Shown: positions 53,328 to 60,042 of the stretch, piece by piece
Position numbering within the stretch: the stretch's first letter is position 1
Layout of the letters: each line of letters begins with the position of its first letter
Source of the DNA: Pseudoroseicyclus tamaricis
Lineage (GTDB): Bacteria; Pseudomonadota; Alphaproteobacteria; Rhodobacterales; Rhodobacteraceae
Assembly (NCBI RefSeq): GCF_012070395.1
Contig: NZ_JAAFYS010000002.1
Span: forward strand, 868,001-932,000
Direction of reading: 5' to 3'
DNA: 64,000 bases
Position numbers and translations under genes: made by a program
Notes under the pieces: generated by a model
Told to the model about the DNA's origin: nothing
The model's database searches: none
What the model saw: the letters and a program-made list of their open reading frames with translations, nothing else

Positions 53328-53936
53328 TCAAAAGGCCGCCTTTCTCGACTGCCGCCCGTCCGTCACGACCGCGAGCGTCGCTGAATCCGTCATTTCCAGC
53401 GGCTCGTCGTCATTGAGCTGCAGAATTTCCACCAGGCGTGCCCGTCCCCGGAACACGCGGCTCTTGATCGTCCCCACGGCGACACCGCAGGTGGCCGCCG
53501 CTTCCTCGTAGGTCATGCCCGAGGCCCCGACAAGAACCAGCGCCTCGCGCTGCTCGTCCGGCAGTTCGGTGAAGGCCTTGCGAAAATCGTTGAGCGCCAG
53601 GCGGCCGTCATGCTGCGGCTTGACCGAAAGCGTGGCGGCCATCGCCCCGTCGGCGTCGGCGACCTCGTACTTCATCTTCCGGCGGCCGGAGTAGAAGGCG
53701 TTGCGCAGGATCGTGAAGAGCCAGGCCCGCATGTTGGTGCCGGGCTTGAAGCTGTCGATCGCGCGCCATGCGTTGACGATGGTGTCCTGCACCAGATCGT
53801 CGGCTGCGGAGGAGTTGCGCGTCAGGCTGACGGCAAAGGCCCGCAGGGACGGAAGGTGATGGAGAATCTCGTCGCGGGGATCCAGCCCCCCCGGTACGGG
53901 TTGGTGATCCCTCGGCGGCTTACGGCCTGATTTCAT
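53328..53936 (-). CDS. ecfG: EcfG, general stress response sigma factor (ECF15)
   Basis: 202 residues. Region 2: LPSLRAFAVSLTRNSSAADD and LVQDTIVNAWRAIDSFKPGT with NMRAWLFTILRNAFYSGRRK. Region 4: FRKAFTELPDEQREALVLVG, MTYEEAAATCGVAVGTIKSR. The NSSAADDLVQDTIVNAWRAI pattern is typical of EcfG. It recognises GGAAC-N16/17-CGTT promoters, several of which occur in this window. Its start overlaps the nepR stop (ATGA), so both come from one message. Sequestered by NepR until PhyR is phosphorylated. Confidence 0.93.
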   Translation of the reverse strand: MKSGRKPPRDHQPVPGGLDPRDEILHHLPSLRAFAVSLTRNSSAADDLVQDTIVNAWRAIDSFKPGTNMRAWLFTILRNAFYSGRRKMKYEVADADGAMAATLSVKPQHDGRLALNDFRKAFTELPDEQREALVLVGASGMTYEEAAATCGVAVGTIKSRVFRGRARLVEILQLNDDEPLEMTDSATLAVVTDGRQSRKAAF

Positions 53937-54079
53937 TGCGGCGGGTCCTGCTCCTTGAGCTGGCGCAGCAACTCCACAAATCGATCCGGCAGATCGCGCT
54001 CAAGCTCCTGCTGGAACACCAGCCGCAGGTTGTTGTCGATCATCTGCTCGAGATCGTCGTCTTGATTATCCTCGGGCAT
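53933..54079 (-). CDS. nepR: NepR, anti-sigma factor of EcfG
   Basis: 48 residues: MPEDNQDDDLEQMIDNNLRL, then VFQQELERDLPDRFVELLRQ, ending LKEQDPPQ. The two-helix NepR core is clear: IDNNLRLVFQQEL (helix 1), a PDRF turn, FVELLRQL (helix 2). The disordered ends are unusually short, the family usually being 50-70 residues. AAAGGGG precedes the ATG. It lies between phyR (divergent) and ecfG, the canonical place. NepR binds EcfG in unstressed cells and switches to phosphorylated PhyR. Confidence 0.9.
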   Translation of the reverse strand: MPEDNQDDDLEQMIDNNLRLVFQQELERDLPDRFVELLRQLKEQDPPQ

Positions 54080-54137
54080 GGTCCCCTTTGGCATCCTTCA
54101 GCACCATTGACGTCAGCATAAATTATCGTCTGTAGCG

Positions 54138-54169
54138 GGAACCAAACGCCGGGCGGCACGTTCGGTTCC
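54138..54169. promoter_or_regulatory. Overlapping divergent EcfG promoters of phyR and nepR-ecfG
   Basis: Plus strand: GGAAC (54138-54142), 16 bp, CGTT (54159-54162). Minus strand: GGAAC (54169-54165), 16 bp, CGTT (54148-54145). The two promoters interlock in one 32-bp near-palindrome, with the ATGs of phyR (54195) and nepR (54079) on either side. Confidence 0.82.
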
Positions 54170-54194
54170 ACGAAAAGTACTAAAGGGGTAACAA

Positions 54195-55007
54195 ATGTCG
54201 CAGGCCACCGAGCCGTCCTTCCTCTCCGTCGCTGTTGCAGATTTGCTGCCCTATCTCCGCCGTTACGCGCGTGCGCTGACCGGCAGCCAGACGAGCGGCG
54301 ATAACTACGTGGCCGCCACTCTGGAAGCGCTTCTGACCGACAGGTCCGTGTTCGACCAGGGGCTCAGCAAGAAGGTCGCGCTCTTCCGCGCCTTCCACCT
54401 GATCTGGAGCTCTTCGGGTGCGCCCGTCGGCGAGGGGGACAACGGTCTCGCGCGCCGCGCACAGGCCCACATGTCCCGCCTGACGACCAACACGCGGGAA
54501 GCGCTGCTGCTCTACACGATCGAGGAATTCACCGCCGAGGACATTGCCGTGATCATGGATGTGGAGGAAAGCGAAGTCCGCCACCTCATCGGCACCGCCC
54601 GCCGGGAGATGGAGGAGAGCGTGACCGGACGCGTGCTCGTCATCGAGGACGAGCCGATCATCGCCATGGATATCCAGGACATCGTCGCCGACATGGGCCA
54701 TGCCATCACCGGCGTGGCGCGCACGCACACCGAGGCGGTCGAGCTCTTCAAGAAGGAGAAGCCCGATCTCATCCTCTCCGACATCCAGCTGGCCGACGGC
54801 TCGTCGGGCATCGAGGCGGTGAACGAGATCCTTGGCCTCGCCGGCGACATCCCGGTCATCTTCATCACCGCCTTCCCGGAGCGTTTGCTCACGGGCGAGC
54901 GGCCGGAGCCGGCCTTCGTGATCACCAAGCCCTATACCGAGGACCAGGTGCGCTCCGCCGTAAGCCAGGCGAGCTTCTTCTCGTCGACGGAGACGCTGCA
55001 CGCCTGA
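54195..55007 (+). CDS. phyR: PhyR, anti-anti-sigma response regulator
   Basis: 270 residues. N-terminal sigma-like domain (about 8-135: VADLLPYLRRYARALTGSQT, then REALLLYTIEEFTAEDIAVI) mimics EcfG regions 2 and 4. The C-terminal receiver (about 145-262) has acidic pocket Glu151/Asp152, phosphoacceptor Asp196 in PDLILSDIQLADGSSG, Thr in IFITAFPERL and Lys in VITKPYTED. Phosphorylation exposes the sigma-like domain to NepR, freeing EcfG. Divergent from nepR-ecfG-kinase; AAAGGGG ribosome site. Confidence 0.95.
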   Translation: MSQATEPSFLSVAVADLLPYLRRYARALTGSQTSGDNYVAATLEALLTDRSVFDQGLSKKVALFRAFHLIWSSSGAPVGEGDNGLARRAQAHMSRLTTNTREALLLYTIEEFTAEDIAVIMDVEESEVRHLIGTARREMEESVTGRVLVIEDEPIIAMDIQDIVADMGHAITGVARTHTEAVELFKKEKPDLILSDIQLADGSSGIEAVNEILGLAGDIPVIFITAFPERLLTGERPEPAFVITKPYTEDQVRSAVSQASFFSSTETLHA

Positions 55008-55066
55008 TCCTTTCTCCGAATGCCAGTGCTTCCACCTCGTCAGTCCTGCAGGTGGCACTGACGCAT

Positions 55067-55105
55067 ATGGCCCGCCGGTTGATGCTCCGGCGGGCCATTT
55101 TTTTT
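55067..55105 (+). terminator. phyR intrinsic terminator
   Basis: ATGGCCCGCCGG TTGATGCT CCGGCGGGCCAT followed by T8: perfect 12-bp stem. A second hairpin (CAGTGC TT CCACCT ... AGGTGG CACTG, 55026-55062) lies just upstream in the 3' untranslated region. Confidence 0.92.
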
Positions 55106-55158
55106 GCGCGTGAGCTTTCCACGTGCGGAAGGGGCCGGCAGCCCGGCCCCCTGCCCCG

Positions 55159-55632
55159 TCAGCCCTGCGAGGCCCGGAGCATCCACGCCGCCTGCTCGTG
55201 GAAGCTGGAGCGGGCGGTGATCAGATCGGCCGTCACGGCATCGTTCTGCGCTTCCGCCACGCGGATGACAGCGTGCATCCGGAGCGCGAGGCGCTCATGA
55301 TCGTCCGCGAGGTCCTTCACCAGCGTGGGAATGTCGGAGGTGCGCTGCGTGGCACCGATGACATTGCCGCTGATAAGATCCTCGACCGTATCGGGCGCCT
55401 TGACGCCGAGGGCACGGATGCGCTCGGCCATCACGTCGGTCGCCTTGAAGAGATCCTCGTACTGCCCCTCCGTCAGCTTGTGGATGGAGAAGAACTGCGG
55501 CCCCTCGAGGTTCCAGTGGTAGATGTGCGTCTTCACCATCAGCCGGTAGGTATCGCCGAGGGCGCTGGAGAGCGCAGTTGCGACGCTCTCTTCGTTCTTC
55601 ACGCCGGTGCGGATGTCAGCAGGTGCAGTCAT
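55159..55632 (-). CDS. dps: Dps-family ferritin-like DNA-protection protein
   Basis: 157 residues. The ferroxidase-site signature reads VKTHIYHWNLEGPQFFSIHK and LTEGQYEDLFKATDVMAERI, then the long helix DDHERLALRMHAVIRVAEAQ. Dps dodecamers oxidise and store iron and protect DNA in stress. It lies 72 bp downstream of a DUF1328-type gene with an EcfG promoter, same strand, so it is probably co-transcribed under EcfG. Its start MTAPADIRTGVKN has a GGACC-type ribosome site. Confidence 0.92.
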   Translation of the reverse strand: MTAPADIRTGVKNEESVATALSSALGDTYRLMVKTHIYHWNLEGPQFFSIHKLTEGQYEDLFKATDVMAERIRALGVKAPDTVEDLISGNVIGATQRTSDIPTLVKDLADDHERLALRMHAVIRVAEAQNDAVTADLITARSSFHEQAAWMLRASQG

Positions 55633-55704
55633 GTCATGGGTCCTTTCAGCAGGGCGGCCCGTGGGCCGGCCGTCATGTCAGTGTCTTCGTCCGAGTCCCG
55701 CCGC

Positions 55705-55878
55705 TTAGATGCGCGGGCGGTCCCTCAGCGCGCCGATGATGGCGGCGACGAGGAACAGGATCAGGAACACGAAGAACAGGATTTGCGCGATGCCCGCGGC
55801 GCCGGCAGCGATGCCGCCGAAGCCGAAGACGGCGGCGATGATCGCCACCACGAGAAAAGTCAGAGCCCAACCAAGCAT
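55705..55878 (-). CDS. Small DUF1328-type membrane protein
   Basis: 57 residues from the ATG at 55878, GGAGG 5 bp upstream. Two membrane helices separated by a Gly/Ala turn: [20 protein letters not shown], then [20 protein letters not shown]. Ends in the polar ALRDRPRI. The pattern matches the DUF1328/UPF0391 family, a stress-associated small membrane protein. An EcfG promoter lies about 61 bp upstream (55939-55964). Confidence 0.85.
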   Translation of the reverse strand: MLGWALTFLVVAIIAAVFGFGGIAAGAAGIAQILFFVFLILFLVAAIIGALRDRPRI

Positions 55879-55938
55879 TGATGCCTCCATGGGTCATGCG
55901 AAGATGTCGAACGCCGCTGGGCGCTGATTTGAAGGACG

Positions 55939-55964
55939 AACGCCGCCGTCACGCGGCAGGTTCC
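55939..55964 (-). promoter_or_regulatory. EcfG promoter of the DUF1328-dps unit
   Basis: Minus strand GGAAC (55964-55960), 17 bp, CGTT (55942-55939): full consensus match. About 36 bp from the divergent EcfG site at 56001. Confidence 0.72.
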
Positions 55965-56000
55965 GCTCCCGCCCCCGCGAGGAAAAGTTGAAGATGATGT

Positions 56001-56025
56001 GGAACCTTCGCCGCCCCGCGGCGTT
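56001..56025 (+). promoter_or_regulatory. EcfG promoter of the DUF883/YqjE pair
   Basis: GGAAC (56001-56005), 16 bp, CGTT (56022-56025): full consensus match, about 37 bp before the ATG at 56063. Confidence 0.72.
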
Positions 56026-56062
56026 CGCCCCACGCGAGACGCACATCATCGGGGAGAGACAG

Positions 56063-56410
56063 ATGGCCAGGGCAACCTCCAGCAACGCGACGAATGACGA
56101 GCCGTCGATGTCCGACTTCATGAAGCAGTTCGACGCGCTGAAGGCGGATCTCGCCCAGCTCTCCGAGGCCGCCGCCGAGATCGGTGCGCAGCAGAAGGAG
56201 ATGCTGAAGGTCAACGCCTCCAGCAATGTCGCCGCCCTGCGCCAGCGCGGCGAGGCCACGGTGACGGAGCTGACCGCCGCCGCCCGCCGCGCCGCCGGTG
56301 AAGCGGCCACCGAGGCCGAGGCGAAGGTGCGCGAGAACCCCGCCGCCGCCATCGGGCTGGCCACCTTTTTCGGCTTCCTCGTCGGGCTGATCCTGTCGCG
56401 CCGCAACTGA
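56063..56410 (+). CDS. DUF883 (ElaB/YqjD-like) membrane-anchored protein
   Basis: 115 residues from the ATG at 56063 (MARATSSNATNDEPSMSDFM), GGGGAGAG upstream. A long helical, Ala/Glu-rich middle (ALKADLAQLSEAAAEIGAQQ), then a C-terminal membrane anchor AAAIGLATFFGFLVGLILSR with terminal RRN, the ElaB/YqjD topology. E. coli YqjD binds ribosomes at the membrane in stationary phase; whether this one does is unknown. The EcfG promoter upstream fits a stress role. Confidence 0.83.
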   Translation: MARATSSNATNDEPSMSDFMKQFDALKADLAQLSEAAAEIGAQQKEMLKVNASSNVAALRQRGEATVTELTAAARRAAGEAATEAEAKVRENPAAAIGLATFFGFLVGLILSRRN

Positions 56411-56423
56411 CACTGCGGCGGTG

Positions 56424-56789
56424 ATGTCCCCCCTCTCGACGCGCCTGAGCCTGGCCGCCGCCGCCGTTGCGCGCGGCGCCATCCTCGCGCTGTTCGCCAT
56501 CTTCTGCCTGCTCATCGGGCTGGGCTGCCTGACCGCCGCGGCATGGATCGCCATCGCGGCGGAGATGGGGCACCTGATGGCGGCGCTCGTCATCGGCGGC
56601 GTCTGGATGCTGCTCGGCGCGCTCTTCCTGATCGCCCTCACCCGCCGGCCCCGGCCGGTGGCGCCGCCCGTCGCGGAGCCGGAGGCGCTCGGCCCGCCCG
56701 CCCCGGTTGCGGGGGGCACGGCCGCGGCCATCGCCATGGCCTTCGCGCAGGGCCTCGGCGCCGGCCTGTCCACGCGCCGGCGGCTCTGA
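56424..56789 (+). CDS. YqjE/phage-holin-superfamily-like small membrane protein
   Basis: 121 residues from the ATG at 56424; an adjacent GTG could serve too. Two membrane segments: GAILALFAIFCLLIGLGCLT and MAALVIGGVWMLLGALFLIA; the C-terminus is Pro/Ala-rich ending GLSTRRRL. The tandem DUF883 then YqjE-like order parallels E. coli yqjD-yqjE. Despite the family name it is not phage lysis related here. Co-transcribed 13 bp after the DUF883 gene, so under EcfG as well. Confidence 0.72.
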   Translation: MSPLSTRLSLAAAAVARGAILALFAIFCLLIGLGCLTAAAWIAIAAEMGHLMAALVIGGVWMLLGALFLIALTRRPRPVAPPVAEPEALGPPAPVAGGTAAAIAMAFAQGLGAGLSTRRRL

Positions 56790-56844
56790 GCCCGACCTTT
56801 TTCCCGAACCCGCTGGTTTCCTGCATCTTTTGCCGGGCGCCGGC

Positions 56845-56870
56845 GAAACTTCTGCGGCTCCTTCTGCGTT
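56845..56870 (+). promoter_or_regulatory. Weak EcfG-like site before the small PRC-barrel gene
   Basis: GAAAC (56845-56849; one mismatch to GGAAC), 17 bp, CGTT (56867-56870), 38 bp before the ATG at 56908. Confidence 0.4.
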
Positions 56871-56907
56871 TGTTCTACAACCGCGACCCGAATGAGGAGA
56901 CGCAGAC

Positions 56908-57312
56908 ATGATCGGCAAAGGCCTCTTCCTGGCTCTCGCCACCACGGGTGTCGCTGCCGCCGCCGGCATCGCCCCCGCCAGCCTCGCCCCCACAGACGCC
57001 GCCATGGCCCAGAGCGCCGCGACCGTCCCTGCCAGCGAGCTGACCTTCACCGGTATCGACGTCGACGCGCTCGTCTATGCGCCCGTCCTCGACGCCTCCC
57101 ACCAGCAGGTCGGCGAAGTGGCCGAACTGTTCATCGATGGCAGCGGCGCCATCAGCGGCGCCGTGATCGGCCTCGGTGGCTTCTTCTCCCAGCGGGAAGT
57201 AGCGCTCGACATGGCCGACATGGACGTGCTGCAGGCGGGGCCGGAAGGTTTCATCGTCCGCGCCAACTTCAGCGAAGACAGTCTGAACGCCCTCCCGACC
57301 TTCGAGAGCTGA
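56908..57312 (+). CDS. Secreted single PRC-barrel protein
   Basis: 134 residues; GAGGAGACG upstream. Signal peptide MIGKGLFLALATTGVAAAAG, cleavage about AMAQ. The PRC-barrel core is ALVYAPVLDASHQQVGEVAE, then LFIDGSGAISGAVIGLGGFF and SQREVALDMADMDVLQAGPE. Same general build as the 482-residue protein at 48.5 kb, without the acidic linker. Periplasmic. It is separated from yqjE by 118 bp with a near-EcfG motif. Confidence 0.83.
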   Translation: MIGKGLFLALATTGVAAAAGIAPASLAPTDAAMAQSAATVPASELTFTGIDVDALVYAPVLDASHQQVGEVAELFIDGSGAISGAVIGLGGFFSQREVALDMADMDVLQAGPEGFIVRANFSEDSLNALPTFES

Positions 57313-57335
57313 TCCCCGGCCCAGCCCGGACAGAC

Positions 57336-57368
57336 AAAGGGCGGCTGCCAGACCGGCAGCCGCCCTTT
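57336..57368. terminator. Bidirectional terminator
   Basis: AAAGGGCGGCTGCC AGACC GGCAGCCGCCCTTT: perfect 14-bp stem between the convergent PRC-barrel and AI-2E genes. Confidence 0.88.
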
Positions 57369-57390
57369 CCATGTGCCGGTGCCCGGCGAC

Positions 57391-58497
57391 TCAGTTCGGC
57401 TTGGTCGGTGCGGCGGCTTGGTGGGCTCCGTCCTCCGCGGCGAAGAGCGGGCGCGGGTCCACCGCGCCGGCCTGCCCCGTCAGCACCACTAGGAGCCAGA
57501 CGAGCAGCGGGATGGCGACGATGCCACCGACCGGCCCCCAGATCCACAGCCCGAAGGTCACGGAGAGGAAGATGAGCAGCGGGTTGATCCGCATCTCCCT
57601 CCCCACGAGCGAAGGCGTGATGAACTGCCCCTCCGTCATGTTGAGGAGGAAGAAGCTCGCCGCGGGCAGGAGCGCATATGGACCATCGAAGGCCGCGACC
57701 CCGGCAATGATCAGCGAGATGCCGAAGACCGCCGGGCCGAGATAGACGACGAAGTTCATGAAGAAGGCGAGAAGCCCCCATTGCAGCGCCCCGGGCAGGC
57801 CCATCAGCTTGAGCGCCCCGGCGACGGCGATGCCGAGGCAGGAGTTGATGAGCGTGATGGTCAGGAAATAATGCGCCACCCGCCGCTCGGCCCGCCGCAG
57901 GTCACTCGTCTGCAGCCGGCGGCCGTCATGGCCCGGCAGCACCCTGCGCAGAAAGGTATAGACCTCGTCACGCGTCGCCACGAAAAAGAAGAGCGTGCCG
58001 GCGAAGACGATGATTTGAGCGAGGATCGACGGCGCAAGCATGAGCGCGTCGCGCATGTCCGGCAGCTCCTCTCCGCCACCGCCGTTCGAGGCGCCCTGCG
58101 CCGCTTCGCCGCCCCCACCGGTGGGTGAGAGGGTCTCGGCCATGTTCTCGGACATGGTGGAGAGGTCGCTGAGGGTGCTGCGCAGGTTCGTCAGCGCATC
58201 CTCAAGATCGCTCGCCACCTGCGGCAGCGCCTGGATCAGCCGCATGGCGATGGGCTGCAGCGCCAGCACGAGCGAGGCGACGACGATCAGCGTGATGAAA
58301 AGGCCCAGAAGGGCGGAGATCGTGCGCCCCAGCCCCCAGCGTTCGAGCAGATCTGAGAGGGGGGAGAGCACGATGCCGGCGATGAGCGCGAGGACGACGG
58401 GGGCGATGATCGCCTCGGCGGCTTGCAAGGTGTATCCAACGGCAAGCGCCGCGATCACGATGACCGCGGCGCGTCCGGCACTCTCGGATTTCACCAT
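57391..58497 (-). CDS. AI-2E family (PerM-like) transporter
   Basis: 368 residues from the ATG at 58497. Family layout: N-terminal helices (AVIVIAALAVGYTLQAAEAI, then VLALIAGIVLSPLSDLLERW), a long soluble insert with a Gly-rich stretch, and a C-terminal bundle with GLPGALQWGLLAFFMNFVVY, LNMTEGQFITPSLVGREMRI and PLLIFLSVTFGLWIWGPVGG. Substrate unknown: members export AI-2 or act as Na+/H+ antiporters. 7 bp downstream of the PLDc_N gene, so under the same EcfG promoter. Confidence 0.88.
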   Translation of the reverse strand: MVKSESAGRAAVIVIAALAVGYTLQAAEAIIAPVVLALIAGIVLSPLSDLLERWGLGRTISALLGLFITLIVVASLVLALQPIAMRLIQALPQVASDLEDALTNLRSTLSDLSTMSENMAETLSPTGGGGEAAQGASNGGGGEELPDMRDALMLAPSILAQIIVFAGTLFFFVATRDEVYTFLRRVLPGHDGRRLQTSDLRRAERRVAHYFLTITLINSCLGIAVAGALKLMGLPGALQWGLLAFFMNFVVYLGPAVFGISLIIAGVAAFDGPYALLPAASFFLLNMTEGQFITPSLVGREMRINPLLIFLSVTFGLWIWGPVGGIVAIPLLVWLLVVLTGQAGAVDPRPLFAAEDGAHQAAAPTKPN

Positions 58498-58504
58498 TCC
58501 CGGC

Positions 58505-58696
58505 TCAAGCGTTCCGGGCGGAGCCTCTGGGCCCCGCGAAGAACCAGATGATGAAGCCGAGGAGAGGCAGGACGATGACGAGCAGCGTCCACAGGACCTT
58601 CGAGCCCGTCGAGGCCGACGACGAGATGATCGAGACGATCGCCCAGATGTCGAGCGCCAGAAGAATGAGGCCGAAGAGGCCGCCAAGTTCGAACAT
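58505..58696 (-). CDS. Small PLDc_N-domain membrane protein
   Basis: 63 residues. MFELGGLFGLILLALDIWAI then VSIISSSASTGSKVLWTLLV and LPLLGFIIWFFAGPRGSARNA: two membrane helices in the PLDc_N (cardiolipin-synthase N-terminal) pattern, without any PLD catalytic part. GGAGACACCC precedes the ATG. An EcfG promoter lies about 60 bp upstream. First gene of a pair with the AI-2E transporter. Confidence 0.83.
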   Translation of the reverse strand: MFELGGLFGLILLALDIWAIVSIISSSASTGSKVLWTLLVIVLPLLGFIIWFFAGPRGSARNA

Positions 58697-58755
58697 GGGT
58701 GTCTCCTGTCAGGAATTCCGGGTGTCGCGCCGCGTTCGGGCGCCGTTTCGCCTCC

Positions 58756-58781
58756 AACGCCGGCGCCTGCTGCAAGGTTCC
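58756..58781 (-). promoter_or_regulatory. EcfG promoter of the PLDc_N / AI-2E pair
   Basis: Minus strand GGAAC (58781-58777), 17 bp, CGTT (58759-58756): full consensus match, in the 113-bp gap upstream of the ATG at 58696. Confidence 0.72.
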
Positions 58782-58809
58782 ACCCCGGCCGCGGCGCCCA
58801 CCCTGCCCC

Positions 58810-59193
58810 TCAGGCGCTGAAGCGGAAGCGTTGGCGGCCCAGCGCCTCGTCCACCGCGCGGTTGAGCCCGGAATCGGAGAAGGGCAGCGGCAGCACTGCC
58901 CAGCGCTGCGCCTGCCGCGCCTCGAAGGAGAGCGGCGCCTCGTCCTCCACCTCGAGGATGACGATGGCGCATTGATGCTCGGCGAAGCGGCCGGCCACCT
59001 CGACAGGCTCCATGCCTTTGAGTTTGTGTCCAATGATGACAATCGTCGGAACGGAACCTTCCGACACGGCGTTCCATACGTCAGAAAACGAAAGATCGCT
59101 TCGCACCGTCAGGTCGGGAAATCGCGCCGCGAGGTTTTCTTCGACATCAGCAGCGACCAGGGGTTCGCAACCAATGATCACCATGTCAGACAT
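58810..59193 (-). CDS. Degenerate receiver-domain protein (no phosphoacceptor Asp)
   Basis: 127 residues from the ATG at 59193. CheY-like alternation of strands and helices: MVIIGCEPLVAADVEENLAA, PTIVIIGHKLKGMEPVEVAG, CAIVILEVEDEAPLSFEARQ and WAVLPLPFSDSGLNRAVDEA. Aligned with PhyR (LILSDIQLADG), the phosphoacceptor Asp is Gly in IIGHKL, and the Lys before the last helix is Leu in LPLPFSD. So it is a stand-alone pseudo-receiver, unlikely to be phosphorylated. Monocistronic, divergent from the Crp/Fnr gene. Confidence 0.7.
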   Translation of the reverse strand: MSDMVIIGCEPLVAADVEENLAARFPDLTVRSDLSFSDVWNAVSEGSVPTIVIIGHKLKGMEPVEVAGRFAEHQCAIVILEVEDEAPLSFEARQAQRWAVLPLPFSDSGLNRAVDEALGRQRFRFSA

Positions 59194-59310
59194 TGTCTTT
59201 GCGCACCCCCGACAGCCGTCACCACGCACAAGGTCTCACATGCACCTCACCGCGGCATTAAACTGTGACATAGGGCTTCGCGAATTTTCCATGACAGGGA
59301 AGCCGCCCCT

Positions 59311-60042
59311 GTGAGCACCCCCTGCTCCCACTGCCCGCTGCGAAAACACGATATTTTCGTGGAGATGACGCGAGACGAGGTGCGCCACACGGAGGCCTTC
59401 AAGGCCGGCGAATTACGTATCGCGCCCGGCACGCACCTGCTGATCGAGGGCGCCGGCTCCGCCCAGCTCTACACGGCGCTGGAGGGGATGGGGCTGCGCT
59501 ACAAGAGCCTTGCCGACGGCAGCCGGCAGGTTCTGAACATAATCTTCCCCGGTGATTTCATTGGCCTGCAGGCCGGCGTCATAGGTGAGATGAAGCACTC
59601 CGTCGTCGCCACGACGCCGATGACGCTCTGCGTCTTCGACCGGGGCGACTTCTTCGGCTTCGTGAAGACGAACCCCAACCGGGGCTTCGACATCTCCTGG
59701 CTGGCAGCGGTGGAGGAGCACTTCCTCGGCGAGGCGCTGGCGACGGTGGGCCAGCGCGACGCGACGGAGCGCATCGCCTGGGCGCTGACGAAGATCTTCC
59801 AGCGCGGCCGCGCGCTCGGGCTGGTCAACGACAGCGGCGCCATGACCTTCCCCTTCCGCCAGCAGGATCTGGCGGATCTGCTGGGCCTCAGCCTCGTGCA
59901 CACCAACAAGACGCTCGCCCGCCTGCGCCGGCACAACCTTGTGCGCTGGCAGGACGGGCAGCTTGCGGTGCCGGGGCTGCAGCCGCTGGCCGAGATGGCC
60001 GGGATCGAGCTCGAAGCCCCGCCCCGGCGCCCGCTGATCTAG
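59311..60042 (+). CDS. Crp/Fnr-family transcriptional regulator
   Basis: 243 residues from a GTG at 59311; AGGGAAG upstream. The effector domain begins with CSHCPLRKHDIF (two Cys, not the four of Fnr) then LLIEGAGSAQLYTALEGMGL and IFPGDFIGLQAGVIGEM. The C-terminal winged HTH is FPFRQQDLADLLGLSLVHTN and KTLARLRRHNLV. It may sense redox, nitric oxide or another ligand; not an oxygen-sensing Fe-S Fnr by cysteine count. The stop overlaps the reductase stop in a CTAG palindrome. Confidence 0.87.
   Translation: MSTPCSHCPLRKHDIFVEMTRDEVRHTEAFKAGELRIAPGTHLLIEGAGSAQLYTALEGMGLRYKSLADGSRQVLNIIFPGDFIGLQAGVIGEMKHSVVATTPMTLCVFDRGDFFGFVKTNPNRGFDISWLAAVEEHFLGEALATVGQRDATERIAWALTKIFQRGRALGLVNDSGAMTFPFRQQDLADLLGLSLVHTNKTLARLRRHNLVRWQDGQLAVPGLQPLAEMAGIELEAPPRRPLI

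Noticed and set aside
51223-53511. 762-codon plus-strand open frame
   Set aside because: Antisense to the sensor kinase and parts of the PLD and ecfG genes; composition His/Gly/Arg-rich without domains.
56424-56789. Holin-like protein as evidence of a phage lysis module
   Set aside because: It sits with a DUF883 gene behind an EcfG promoter, the yqjD-yqjE arrangement; no endolysin is adjacent.
59048-59075. GGAAC-N17-CGTT matches on both strands inside the pseudo-receiver gene
   Set aside because: The sites lie within coding sequence about 240 bp from the next start codon and on the template of a real gene; likely chance, unlike the intergenic sites. Worth remembering only if transcript starts map there.
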